A stretch of DNA of 64,000 nt. It comes from an uncultured Bacteroidales bacterium (lineage in GTDB: Bacteria; Bacteroidota; Bacteroidia; Bacteroidales; Bacteroidaceae). The stretch lies in NCBI GenBank assembly GCA_937995875.1, contig CALKIW010000119.1, positions 5,403 to 69,402 of the forward strand, written 5' to 3'. The notes below the pieces were generated by a model, which was given only the letters and a program-made list of their open reading frames with translations, made no database searches and was not told the DNA's origin. Below, piece after piece: positions 54,257 through 63,089 of this stretch; within the stretch, counting starts at the first letter, position 1; every line of letters starts with the position of its first letter. The translations under genes were made by a program, and so were the position numbers.

Positions 54257-54276
54257 CTGATATATAAAAGTGGTGC

Positions 54277-54564
54277 CTAATCTTCCAATATGCCGGCTTC
54301 TTTCCATTGTGTGGCTACAGTAGCTGCATCCTGAAGGGCTTGCTCACGAGGGAGCGGTGTGTTCTCGTCAATTTGATATTCATCTTGCAATATTTGTGCA
54401 AGGTCTTCTATGGTAAAGTCTTTTCCCTGTATCTTTTCCCATAGTAGTGCAGAGCTTTCGTTCATGCTGATGATATTGCTGAAGTCCATGTTTTCTTTGC
54501 CTTCAGCTACGATTAACCTCTGTCCGCATACATTGCGAATGTTAAAACCTTTTTTCGCTTTCAT
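54277..54564 (-). CDS. PqqD-family peptide chaperone-like protein
   Basis: A 95-residue protein of the PqqD/RRE type, small winged-helix-like domains that bind leader peptides for modifying enzymes. The family pattern is visible: strands KGFNIRNVCGQRLIV, then NMDFSNIISMNESSALLWEKI, and the acidic helix FTIEDLAQILQDEYQID with the final VATQWKEAGIL. It is the last gene of a four-gene minus-strand operon. No radical SAM partner lies next to it; the nearest such gene (50082) is of another type. Confidence 0.85.
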   Translation of the reverse strand: MKAKKGFNIRNVCGQRLIVAEGKENMDFSNIISMNESSALLWEKIQGKDFTIEDLAQILQDEYQIDENTPLPREQALQDAATVATQWKEAGILED

Positions 54565-54585
54565 ATTTTTATAATTTTGATTCTA

Positions 54586-55113
54586 TTAAATAGTCCCAAA
54601 TAGAGGAATCCATATTCTTCTATATGCCGCAAGGAGGTATCTGCGAACTGGAAACAAATGCGTCCACAGCCACGAATATGTCTTCCACTTCTTACCGTCA
54701 GTGCGGTCAAGTGTTTCTCGTCCTTTGCGGTAAAAGCCTATAACGGCCCCTTTTATGTCTTTTAACCTACAGATTTCAACGCCGATATTGCCGTCTCCGC
54801 GCAGTGTAACACGGTCGCCCTCTATCCGAGTGATACGATGCAGCACGTAGTGTTTGTCGCCGATTTCGGCCAATACGGGGTCTCCAACCTTTGGATTTGT
54901 TGCTTTTTGCATCAAAGCCTTATCTCGATTGTCTTCCAAAAACGGCCGCATGGAGAATCCCCTGAGACGAAGGGTCACGGTATGCCCTTCTTCCATGAGC
55001 TTCACTATCTCCGGAATAAGTAAGGCATTGGGCAATTCTATTTCCCTCACCCTGTCTTTTTCTGTAGTAGGGGAGATGTCGTGTTGCGTTATATTTGAGT
55101 TTTCTTTTTTCAC
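54586..55113 (-). CDS. S24/S26-family peptidase
   Basis: A 175-residue protein with a signal-peptidase-like fold. The catalytic motif GFSMRPFL has the nucleophile at Ser54; the second residue of the dyad is probably His92 in YVLHRI, as in the ER/archaeal type, because no suitable Lys is seen. The blocks VTLRGDGNIG and IGFYRKGRETLD also fit S26 enzymes. A C-terminal hydrophobic/aromatic region (RRYLLAAYRRIWIPLF) may contact the membrane. It begins with GTG overlapping the stop of the kinase-like gene (TAGTG), indicating coupling. Possible role: cleaving a leader peptide. Confidence 0.82.
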   Translation of the reverse strand: MKKENSNITQHDISPTTEKDRVREIELPNALLIPEIVKLMEEGHTVTLRLRGFSMRPFLEDNRDKALMQKATNPKVGDPVLAEIGDKHYVLHRITRIEGDRVTLRGDGNIGVEICRLKDIKGAVIGFYRKGRETLDRTDGKKWKTYSWLWTHLFPVRRYLLAAYRRIWIPLFGTI

Positions 55114-56018
55114 TATTCCACCTTGATAGCTTGGTTACAGACTTCGGCTGCTTCTTTATTGGGCAAGCAGTGAAGGGTGTAAATTCCCGTTGTCTCAATC
55201 AGTTTGGTAATTGTATCACAAATGTTATTGAATATATCCAGATCCCATTTCATTGAAGAACACGAAGGCAAGAGTACTGCAAAGGCTTCCACTGGGGTGA
55301 GCTTGTCTACAGAATTGACCTTAGCCCGGTCTATTTGGGTTATAGCTCCCAGTTTTGCCTTGACATTACGGTAGCAAGGCGTTTTCCCGCTCCATGGGCT
55401 TCCGTATATATATGCTTTCTCATCGATGATTCTCACAATGGGGTTGTCATCATTCATGAGATCGCAACCGGGAAGGTGGCGTAGCCACATACTTACCTGC
55501 GTAGATTTCCCCGTTCCACTTTTTGCAATAAAAGCATATCCATATCCGTTTTGTCTCACTAAAGAAGCGTGTATGAGCGTTGTTTGTCTCTTACTGCTGA
55601 CAAAGGCAAATACCATCATAAGCGCATTGTTTAGTCCAAAGCATCTCATGTTATAGTTGCCATTAAGTGCACAATGACAGTTGTCGAAGTCTTTATTAGT
55701 GATGAGCAAGCTACAGCTGATGCCCTTAATATCTTTGATGATATATTGGTATCCTCCATTTGCAAGCTGATCAACAATGATGTCACCATTGCCCGTATCA
55801 AACGTTCTGATCCTTTCCCTTTCACACTTGGGCCAGGGTTTAAGCTGGTCGTCTATCGTAATTTGAAACAACAGTGGCTCCTCGTTGAGTTCCTTTACTC
55901 TAAACGGCTCAAAGGAAGGTAGCAAACGCATGTCATTACGTCCATTTCCTTTAAAAATGATTCGAATGTTAAATTCGGCAATACGAAAGTTGTGAACGTT
56001 TGTTTCTTCCATATACAT
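55113..56018 (-). CDS. HprK/PEPCK-like P-loop kinase-type protein
   Basis: A 301-residue protein whose C-terminal half is an HPr-kinase-like P-loop domain. Walker A AKSGTGKST is at residues 165-173, the acidic pair NDDNP at about 189-193 and the block YGSPWSGK at about 205-212, all typical of HprK-like proteins in peptide-modification clusters rather than true HPr kinase. The N-terminal half (about 1-140) is a strand-rich domain of unknown role. Its ATG overlaps the stop of the upstream unknown gene (TAATG). It may phosphorylate a peptide or a carrier, but no target is known. Confidence 0.8.
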   Translation of the reverse strand: MYMEETNVHNFRIAEFNIRIIFKGNGRNDMRLLPSFEPFRVKELNEEPLLFQITIDDQLKPWPKCERERIRTFDTGNGDIIVDQLANGGYQYIIKDIKGISCSLLITNKDFDNCHCALNGNYNMRCFGLNNALMMVFAFVSSKRQTTLIHASLVRQNGYGYAFIAKSGTGKSTQVSMWLRHLPGCDLMNDDNPIVRIIDEKAYIYGSPWSGKTPCYRNVKAKLGAITQIDRAKVNSVDKLTPVEAFAVLLPSCSSMKWDLDIFNNICDTITKLIETTGIYTLHCLPNKEAAEVCNQAIKVE

Positions 56019-56455
56019 TACTTGTTATGAGCACTGATATTCTCCTCTGCCGCCTTAATGGGGATATATTTAAATTCAGACTCTTTGAGGTATTTGATGG
56101 TATAGTTGTTTCCCTCGAGGTATCGTTTGCGAAAAGCAAGATACTTCTTTTCAGCTTCTTTGCGTGTCAAGGCAAAGAAGGTGACGCAGGTTGCATTGGG
56201 GAACCCGTTTTCTGCTAAGTAGTCACGTAGCTGGTAGGAATAGTTCTGTCGGCTAAAAAGGAATTTTGTCTTGGAGTCTATATAGGCCGAATCCAGTTGC
56301 TGCACTTCAGTAAAATATACGGTAGAATCGTTGAATGAGGCAGCAAAGCCATACATATAAATGTTTTTTGCTTTATAGGCGGCAGTAATTGTCATGGTTA
56401 CCGATAGCATGATTGCACAGAGCAAATATCGTTTTATATTCATAATGATATTCAT
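56018..56455 (-). CDS. Secreted protein of unknown function, first gene of the PqqD operon
   Basis: A 145-residue protein with a signal peptide (about residues 1-26, YLLCAIMLSVTMTITAA) and a charged mature region with FTEVQQLDSAYIDSKTKF, NYSYQLRDYLAENGFPNATC and KEAEKKYLAFRKRY. One Cys only. I recognise no family. Its stop overlaps the start of the kinase-like gene by one base, so it is firmly tied to the operon; whether it is the substrate, a carrier or an unrelated envelope protein is open. Confidence 0.75.
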   Translation of the reverse strand: MNIIMNIKRYLLCAIMLSVTMTITAAYKAKNIYMYGFAASFNDSTVYFTEVQQLDSAYIDSKTKFLFSRQNYSYQLRDYLAENGFPNATCVTFFALTRKEAEKKYLAFRKRYLEGNNYTIKYLKESEFKYIPIKAAEENISAHNK

Positions 56456-56605
56456 TTTGTTAAACTTGTGTTTACAAATATATAAAAAACTTCTTAAAGC
56501 ATATTATTTGCTTTTCTAATAAATACATATATGCAGGACTGTTTTCTCTATATACAGATTAGTGCAAATACGTTGTTGAGATTATCAGTGATGTATTTGT
56601 GGAAA

Positions 56606-58279
56606 CTATTTGCTGTATTTATCGATGAGTTCCTGAGCGCGGGCATCGCCAAGCTCTTGGGCTTTTTGCAGCGTGATCAGCCCGTTAGTTTTATCCTTGT
56701 TTTCGCATTGTGCTATACCTTTTATAATATACAGGTCTGAATATTCCTGTGTAATTTGCAACCCCATATTGCAGGTCGCTATTGCGTCTTCTACTTTATT
56801 TACCTGCAACTGAAGGCTGGCCATTTCAGCATAGTATGTTGGCTCCAGTCTGTTTAATACGATGGCGTGTGCGATGTCGTTAAGAGCAAGGCTGTATTGC
56901 CTAAGTTTCCTTTCGCATTTGAATTTGGTATAATAGAAATCATGCGTGGCTCTGTTGTTCATCAGTGTATCGTATGCAAGGTAATCAACAAAGGCTTTGC
57001 GATATTCTCCTGCGTTATCGTAATACCGACCACGTGCCAATATATATGGTGCGGCAGCAACTCCCTGCTGCACATTGGCTGCGGAGTCGAGTAGAGCGAC
57101 GATCTCTTCTTGAGGTGCTTTGAGCATTGTCTTGCATTGTGCGGCTTCATAGTACACTTCTCCGTTCTTTCCTAAATCTGTGGCTTGGAGTTCGGTAAAC
57201 ATCTTCAACGCTTTCTGATAGTCGCCTTGGGCAAATATAATCTGTGCCTGCAAGTGTTTATATATGGGCTGTGGATTTATTTTCTCAGCTTCCTGTGCCA
57301 ATTTCAAAGCCTTCTGATAGTTCCACTTGTTATAGGTGGAGTCAGCCTTGTATGCTACAGCCCTATACATGGCTTGTGCATAATCGTAGTATGCCACGTC
57401 CTTTTGAGTAGCATTCTTCACTTCTTGCTCAAACGCTTCGTCTGCCATAGCTATGTTTTGACGTTGTATATATTGTAGGGCGCGTGTCTTATAGCCTTCG
57501 GTAGAGCCGGGAAACTGCTGTATGAAATCATCAATATAGGCTTCATATTTGGTGCTGTCGGTTTGTTGCCCGGCTATCATGAGCATGAGCATGGCTTGCT
57601 GTTCGTCGTCGGGAAGCGCGGGACGAATACCTGTCGCACGCATCGAGCCTTCGTTCATCGAAAGTCCGTTCAGATTGAATGTCTTTATCAGACGTGCATC
57701 GGCAGAGTAGGCTTGACCACCGTTTTTGTTGCGTTGCATAATGCCCAGCAACTCCCCCATGTCGTTGATCAACGGTGTGCCCAAATCTGAATCAGAAACA
57801 TCTGTATCATTAAACAGATAATAATTGTTGGAAGTCATGAATTTTTCCGTCTTTTTCGGACTAATCTTCCTTATGGGAGCATTCTTTACGTCGTACCCTA
57901 CAAGATATGCCGAACTTGCGGCTGCATCAGAACCGGCCAATGGCAATGGCACTCCGGTTTTGTCTTTGGTGCGAAACTGGCAAATATCGTAGAGCTCAGA
58001 AATGCCCAACATCACATCCACCTCGTGAGTTTTTCCCTTAGCATCAACGATCACTGCACGCTCTGCACCATTGAATGGATGCCACATTGCAATGCCTTCG
58101 CCATTTTTTCCAACAAAGACGCCGTAGCTCGACCCATGAATGGAGCCGTCGGCTTTAAAGGTAGTGAGGGTAAATACACTTTGCCCAGCTTTTTTCACGG
58201 CTTTGGGTTGGGCCAGTATAGCGGTTGCTTGAATTGCCTGTATGGCAACCAGCATTGTGCAAATTATAATCTTTTTCAT
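56606..58279 (-). CDS. Trypsin-fold pseudoprotease with TPR repeats
   Basis: A 557-residue secreted protein: signal peptide (about 1-23), a chymotrypsin-like domain (about 30-210) and then tetratricopeptide-type helical repeats (about 225-557; for example DYAQAMYRAVAYKADSTYNKW and YLAYDTLMNN). His67 in AMWHPFNGA and Asp98 in LYDICQF align with the catalytic pair, but the nucleophile position, in SDLGTPL, is Leu166 instead of Ser. It is therefore predicted to be inactive as a protease and may be a periplasmic binding scaffold. It lies 21 bp downstream of recN. Confidence 0.8.
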   Translation of the reverse strand: MKKIIICTMLVAIQAIQATAILAQPKAVKKAGQSVFTLTTFKADGSIHGSSYGVFVGKNGEGIAMWHPFNGAERAVIVDAKGKTHEVDVMLGISELYDICQFRTKDKTGVPLPLAGSDAAASSAYLVGYDVKNAPIRKISPKKTEKFMTSNNYYLFNDTDVSDSDLGTPLINDMGELLGIMQRNKNGGQAYSADARLIKTFNLNGLSMNEGSMRATGIRPALPDDEQQAMLMLMIAGQQTDSTKYEAYIDDFIQQFPGSTEGYKTRALQYIQRQNIAMADEAFEQEVKNATQKDVAYYDYAQAMYRAVAYKADSTYNKWNYQKALKLAQEAEKINPQPIYKHLQAQIIFAQGDYQKALKMFTELQATDLGKNGEVYYEAAQCKTMLKAPQEEIVALLDSAANVQQGVAAAPYILARGRYYDNAGEYRKAFVDYLAYDTLMNNRATHDFYYTKFKCERKLRQYSLALNDIAHAIVLNRLEPTYYAEMASLQLQVNKVEDAIATCNMGLQITQEYSDLYIIKGIAQCENKDKTNGLITLQKAQELGDARAQELIDKYSK

Positions 58280-58300
58280 AGTTCCAAATTCTTATCGTGT

Positions 58301-59977
58301 TCAGTGAGAGGCCTTGGCGCCGTTTTGCAGTAATGTGCGGGCATTGTCAATGGCTGCTGCTGAAATATCGCTGCCACTGAGCATTTGAGCCAACTCCTTT
58401 ACACGCTCCTCGTCCGACAGCCTTTGCATGTGGCTCACAGTGCCTTGCGGAGTGTCCGATTTGCTCACTTTGTAGTGTACATTTCCTAACGCTGCAATCT
58501 GGGGAAGATGGGTAATGGAAATTACCTGACGATTGTTGTTGCCCATTTCACGCATGATATGGGCCATTTTTTCAGCTATTCTGCCACTCACTCCCGTATC
58601 TATTTCGTCGAAAATGATGGTTGGCAGTTTCACGGCACCGCTAATCATGGCTTTCAGTGATAGCATGATTCGAGCTATTTCTCCACCCGAAGCTACTTGT
58701 GATATGGGTTGAAGTTGAGCGGTGTTATTGGCATTAAACAAGAAAGAAATATTGTCTATGCCGGTGGGTGAACATTCCTTCTTTTTGAAATCAATAGCAA
58801 ATTTCACATTGGGAATTCCCAATGGCGCAAGTCGAATCTTCATTTCGCTCTCCACTTTGGTAGCAGCTTTCTTTCTTGTATCGCTCAATACAGCTGCCTT
58901 ATCCATACATTCTTGATATGCTTTGGTTTTCTTTTCCCTGAGTTCCTGTAGATGTTCGCTGCCGTTTTCAATACTCTGAAGTTCTTCATAAATACTGTCA
59001 CGTTTCGCGATCAAGTCTTCTACAGTGTTTACGTGGAATTTGCGTTCCAACGTATATAGCATATCCAGTCGGTCGGTCAGGCTTTGCAGCTGTTGAGGAT
59101 CAAAGTTTACGTCTTCCGCGCGGGACTCCACCTCTTGGTTAATATCCTTCATTTCGATATAGGCCGACCTCAATCGGTCTGTCATCTCTTGTAGGTCGGG
59201 ATAGATTTCAAGTATATCTTCCAGTTGATCAACAGCTTGTCGTACTTGATCTATGGCACCTGTCTGTTCTCCTGACAGACAAGTCAGAGCTGTATAAAGT
59301 CCGCTTTTAACATCTTCCGCATGACTTAGAAGTTTCTGCTGATGTTCCAAATCTTCCTGTTCGCCTTCAACAAGGTTGGCATTTTCCAATTCCGTATATT
59401 GAAATCGAAGAAATTCCTCGTTTTCTTGATTCTCGTTGTAGTGTTTTTCAAAAGCTTCAAACTCGCTCTGCGCATCTTGATAGGCTTGGTATGCCTTTTT
59501 GTAGGCATCAAGGTGCTTGCTGTTTTTGGCCATGATGTCTACTACATTAAGCTGAAAGTCTGCTTTCTGAAGTAGGAGGCTCTGGTGCTGACTGTGAATG
59601 TCTATGAGCTGTTCGCCCAATTCGCGCATCACGTTAAGCGAGGCCGGAGTGTCATTGATGAATGCCCGGCTTTTACCATTGCTGTTCATCTCACGGCGTA
59701 ATATACATTCTTCCGAATCAAAGTCAATATTGTTTTCTTCAAAAAACTCCTCCATGTCGTATTTCGACAAATCGAAATGAGCCTCAATCACACACTTATT
59801 CCGGCCGGATTTTATCTGCTTGATGTCAGCCCTTTGGCCTAATAATAAATGTATGGCTCCTAAGATGATGCTTTTTCCGGCTCCCGTTTCACCTGTAATT
59901 ACAGAGAATCCCGGATATAGCGTGATGTTTAATTCATCGATAAGGGTGAAGTTTTTGATATATAGTTGTTTCAGCAT
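58301..59977 (-). CDS. recN: DNA repair protein RecN
   Basis: An SMC-like ATPase for double-strand break repair, 558 residues. The N-terminal Walker A is GETGAGKS in FSVITGETGAGKSIIL; two long coiled-coil regions (about 160-370) flank a hinge; the C-terminal half has VASGGEIARIMLSLKAM (signature) and TIIFDEIDTGVSG (Walker B). All motifs are intact. It is in the dnaN-exonuclease-DUF4835-recN operon, 5 bp after DUF4835. Confidence 0.96.
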   Translation of the reverse strand: MLKQLYIKNFTLIDELNITLYPGFSVITGETGAGKSIILGAIHLLLGQRADIKQIKSGRNKCVIEAHFDLSKYDMEEFFEENNIDFDSEECILRREMNSNGKSRAFINDTPASLNVMRELGEQLIDIHSQHQSLLLQKADFQLNVVDIMAKNSKHLDAYKKAYQAYQDAQSEFEAFEKHYNENQENEEFLRFQYTELENANLVEGEQEDLEHQQKLLSHAEDVKSGLYTALTCLSGEQTGAIDQVRQAVDQLEDILEIYPDLQEMTDRLRSAYIEMKDINQEVESRAEDVNFDPQQLQSLTDRLDMLYTLERKFHVNTVEDLIAKRDSIYEELQSIENGSEHLQELREKKTKAYQECMDKAAVLSDTRKKAATKVESEMKIRLAPLGIPNVKFAIDFKKKECSPTGIDNISFLFNANNTAQLQPISQVASGGEIARIMLSLKAMISGAVKLPTIIFDEIDTGVSGRIAEKMAHIMREMGNNNRQVISITHLPQIAALGNVHYKVSKSDTPQGTVSHMQRLSDEERVKELAQMLSGSDISAAAIDNARTLLQNGAKASH

Positions 59978-59982
59978 GAGTT

Positions 59983-60891
59983 TTATTGCTTAATTTTATC
60001 CCATGCGTTGTTTTGGGATGCATTGATGGAAAAGAGAATGTCATAGACTTTTTCTTTTTCTTTTTGAGTCCCCTTTCCTTTGTAAATATTGGCTAATTCG
60101 TCTCGTTTGTAGTCTGTCCATATTTGTGGCAGCATACTTGTCGGACGTTCTTCATGACACTTCTTCAAATCGTTTTCTATGGCCGTCGTCACCTCTGTAC
60201 GCCCACGCTCTGCGTTGTTGGCCATCTCATCGAGTCCCTTGCGGTAATAATCGTATTGCAGCTGGCGAAAGGGCTGCATGGCTCCGTCCAGATAATCGTT
60301 GATAATGGCAAAACGATTACGGTCGCTGTCAAACGATTTCCAGCCCGTAAAATCTAAGTTTTGAGCGTTGTTGGTCAAGTTCATACAACGCTGTAGTACA
60401 TCCTCGCCGCCCATAGGAGCAAAGCTATCGAGATTCATCCCAATAAAGAGATAGGCATAGTAGGCAAAAAGAGCCGTTAGCTGATTGTCTACCGACTGCT
60501 CGTTCCATTCCAACTGGTCGAACTGATTAAAGCGGAAGTTGAAATCGTTGTCGCTGATTTGAAAGAGGGTAGTGGTGTATGTAGCATTGTACACAGGCCG
60601 ATTGGCTTGGATAAGAGCTTTACACGTAAACATTCCTGTAGCCTGATCGTATTTGGTTACGGTGATGTTGAAGCTACAACTGATACGTTCGTTTTTCTGG
60701 AATTTGAGGTTAGTCCACTGCCTGTCGTTCACAAACTGCTCAAGCGTCTGTTTTAGGTTGTCAAAGACCGACACGTCGGTGCCTTGTATCTGATTGTAAT
60801 TTATCGTGATTTTGGCATCGAGTTCTTGTGCAGATACTATCAACGAGGATAGTGCTACCATGCAGCAAGTGATCAGTGAACGTAAAGACAT
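59983..60891 (-). CDS. DUF4835 family secreted protein
   Basis: A 302-residue predicted periplasmic protein with a signal peptide (LITCCMVALSSLIVSAQ). The start of the mature part, ELDAKITINYNQIQGTD, and the middle FAPMGGEDVLQRCMNLTNNAQN are typical of DUF4835, which occurs beside recN in Bacteroidota. The function is not known to me. It lies 18 bp after the exonuclease gene and 5 bp before recN. Confidence 0.86.
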   Translation of the reverse strand: MSLRSLITCCMVALSSLIVSAQELDAKITINYNQIQGTDVSVFDNLKQTLEQFVNDRQWTNLKFQKNERISCSFNITVTKYDQATGMFTCKALIQANRPVYNATYTTTLFQISDNDFNFRFNQFDQLEWNEQSVDNQLTALFAYYAYLFIGMNLDSFAPMGGEDVLQRCMNLTNNAQNLDFTGWKSFDSDRNRFAIINDYLDGAMQPFRQLQYDYYRKGLDEMANNAERGRTEVTTAIENDLKKCHEERPTSMLPQIWTDYKRDELANIYKGKGTQKEKEKVYDILFSINASQNNAWDKIKQ

Positions 60892-60909
60892 AACCCTCTA
60901 TGATACTGT

Positions 60910-61773
60910 TTAATACTTGTTATTCAACTTTGCTTCACGCAGTTGAATACGTGTGAGCACTTGTTTGGTGTTGAGCGTAAAGTTTGACGAGAGTATCCAA
61001 TTACAAAATCCCGGGTCGCGATGCACCACGTCAGCTACGGCCCAACCTCTGTATTTTCCAAAATTGAACACCTCCTGAAGGCGTGGTTTACCATTGCTGT
61101 CAAGCAATGTTTTCCCGTCGGCATCTTTCATTTCCTGCCAAATGATGCGTCCGGCAAAATCCACATTGTCGTTCATTTTGGAAAACTCAGCCAGTACGTC
61201 CATGTCATTGGCAAGTGTTTTTTCCGGATCAGCAGGATTCTGAGGATTGTATTTCTCAAGTTGTCCTTGTAAAACCCGATAGGTTGCCTCAGTGTCTTCG
61301 TCGGCACGATGAGCCTGAAAGTCTTCTTCCATTTTGTTGCCTGTATAGAAGCGGTAGGCAGCAGCAAGATTTCGTGGCTCCATCTTATGGAAAATGTTTT
61401 GTGCATCAATGAGCCTGCACCGTTGAAAATCAAAGTCTATGCCGGCGCGAAGAAATTCTTCGGCCAGCATAGGTATGTCGAATCGGTTGGAGTTGAAGCC
61501 CGCAAAGTCGCATCCGTTGAATGTATCGTGCAGCGTTTTGGCTATCTGCTTGAACACGGGAGCGTCTTTCACCATTTCATCGTTGATATGGGTTAGCTCC
61601 TGAACGAGTGGCGGAATAGGCTTCTCCGGGTTTACAAAGATGTTTTTGCGTTCTTCGTCTCCGTTTGGATTTACTTTGATATATGAAATCTGAATGATTC
61701 GATCTGTGGCCAGATCCAGTCCGGTGGTCTCCAAATCGAATACAATCAGTGGTTTTGTCAGATTTAATTTCAT
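60910..61773 (-). CDS. DnaQ-like 3'-5' exonuclease (polymerase III epsilon family)
   Basis: A 287-residue DEDDh exonuclease. Exo I is FDLETTGLD (Asp11/Glu13 region), Exo II is FAGFNSNRFDIPML and Exo III is AHRADEDTEATYRV with His and Asp. The C-terminal part, FNFGKYRGWAVADVVHRDPGFCNWIL, resembles the small DUF3820-type domain. It may be the proofreading subunit or a separate repair exonuclease. It follows dnaN by 8 bp. Confidence 0.92.
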   Translation of the reverse strand: MKLNLTKPLIVFDLETTGLDLATDRIIQISYIKVNPNGDEERKNIFVNPEKPIPPLVQELTHINDEMVKDAPVFKQIAKTLHDTFNGCDFAGFNSNRFDIPMLAEEFLRAGIDFDFQRCRLIDAQNIFHKMEPRNLAAAYRFYTGNKMEEDFQAHRADEDTEATYRVLQGQLEKYNPQNPADPEKTLANDMDVLAEFSKMNDNVDFAGRIIWQEMKDADGKTLLDSNGKPRLQEVFNFGKYRGWAVADVVHRDPGFCNWILSSNFTLNTKQVLTRIQLREAKLNNKY

Positions 61774-61781
61774 ACAGTTTC

Positions 61782-62906
61782 TTAATCGTTGAGGAGCAGC
61801 GGCATGATGAGCATGAGCAGGTCTTCATTCTCAAGCTGTGAAGCGGGGTAGACTACTCCTGCGCGACTGGGGTCGCCAAGCTGCATCTTTATTTCATCGG
61901 TGTCTATCGAGTTGAGTATTTCCATGAGGAAATCTCCGCGAAATCCGATTTGCATTGGCTGTCCGTTATACTCACAAATGAGACTTTCCTTAGCACTCGT
62001 TGCAAAATCGAGGTCTTCTGAAGAAACCTCAAGACTGCCTGCATCGAGACGGAATCGCACAAGTTGGCTGCTCATGCTGGCAAATGGGAGCACGCGGCGG
62101 ATGGCACTCTGGAGCATTTTGCGGTCAATAGACAATTCGTTGGGGTTGTCTTGAGGAATAGCCGCGTTGTAGTTGGGGAATGTTCCTTCAATGAGACGAC
62201 AAATCAGCAAGCCCTCAGAATATTTGATTTCGGCTGATTGGTTGTTGAATTTTATCACTACGTCGCCCTGTTCCTTGCCCAGACTGTTCTTCAACAGGGT
62301 GGCGGGTTTCTTTGGCAATATGAGTGATGCCGGAGTCTCACTCTTGATGTTATAGTTGCGGCAGCGCACCAGTTTATGACCGTCACTGGCAACAAAGGCC
62401 AGACAGTCGGCTGTAAGGTCAAAGAAAATACCGTTCATCACGGGGCGAATCTCATTGTTATCCGTAGCAAAAAGCGTGCAATTTATACTGTTAGAGAGCA
62501 CCTCCGCATCTATCGTTATCACATGAACGTCGCCGGAGATCGGCTCGCAGCGGGGGTATTCCTGTGCATTCTGTGCCGCAAACTGATACCGTCCGTTCTG
62601 ATAACCCACAGTCACTTCGTAGCTGTCAAGATTCACTTCAAACGTCAGCGGTTGCTCCGGCAATTCCTTTACGGCGTCGAGAATAGTATGACTGGGAACG
62701 GCAAAATCGCCATCGGTATCAAAATTATCAAGTGCCAGAGAAGCCTGCATCACGTTTTCACTATCAGAAGCAGTGATAGTGAGCTGTCCGTTGTGCACCT
62801 GGAAAAGGAAACTCTCAAGAATAGGAAGAGAATTCTTGTTGTTGATAACCTTGGAAAGGGTTTGCAAGCGACTGTTCAGAGCAGTGCTGGATAAAGTAAA
62901 TCTCAT
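61782..62906 (-). CDS. dnaN: DNA polymerase III beta subunit (sliding clamp)
   Basis: The processivity clamp, 374 residues in three similar domains of about 120. Typical blocks are FTLSSTALNSRLQTLSKVI at the start and the peptide-binding end YPASQLENEDLLMLIMPL, and the middle KFNNQSAEIKYSEGLLICRLIEGTFPNY. A TAACTTTG box on the minus strand (complement of 62937-62944) is the probable promoter, about 30 bp upstream. First gene of the four-to-five-gene minus-strand operon. dnaA and recF are not adjacent. Confidence 0.97.
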   Translation of the reverse strand: MRFTLSSTALNSRLQTLSKVINNKNSLPILESFLFQVHNGQLTITASDSENVMQASLALDNFDTDGDFAVPSHTILDAVKELPEQPLTFEVNLDSYEVTVGYQNGRYQFAAQNAQEYPRCEPISGDVHVITIDAEVLSNSINCTLFATDNNEIRPVMNGIFFDLTADCLAFVASDGHKLVRCRNYNIKSETPASLILPKKPATLLKNSLGKEQGDVVIKFNNQSAEIKYSEGLLICRLIEGTFPNYNAAIPQDNPNELSIDRKMLQSAIRRVLPFASMSSQLVRFRLDAGSLEVSSEDLDFATSAKESLICEYNGQPMQIGFRGDFLMEILNSIDTDEIKMQLGDPSRAGVVYPASQLENEDLLMLIMPLLLND

Positions 62907-63015
62907 GAGTATATTATTATTTGATTTTATTTTTCACAAAGTTAATAAAAAAACAGCTAATGGAAATATAGATTTGAGTTTTTTTCCCTTTTTTTTTCTT
63001 TTTAATAGGATAATG

Positions 63016-63047
63016 TTTGCTTTTTTCTGTTTTTTTTCTTAATTTCG
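63016..63047 (+). promoter_or_regulatory. Promoter of the DUF3127 gene
   Basis: TTTG (63016-63019), 20 nt, TAATTTCG (63040-63047). It is divergent from dnaN, within a T-rich stretch. Confidence 0.65.
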
Positions 63048-63089
63048 CATACTGTATAAAACGTGTAAACATTTAAAACTACATACGAT

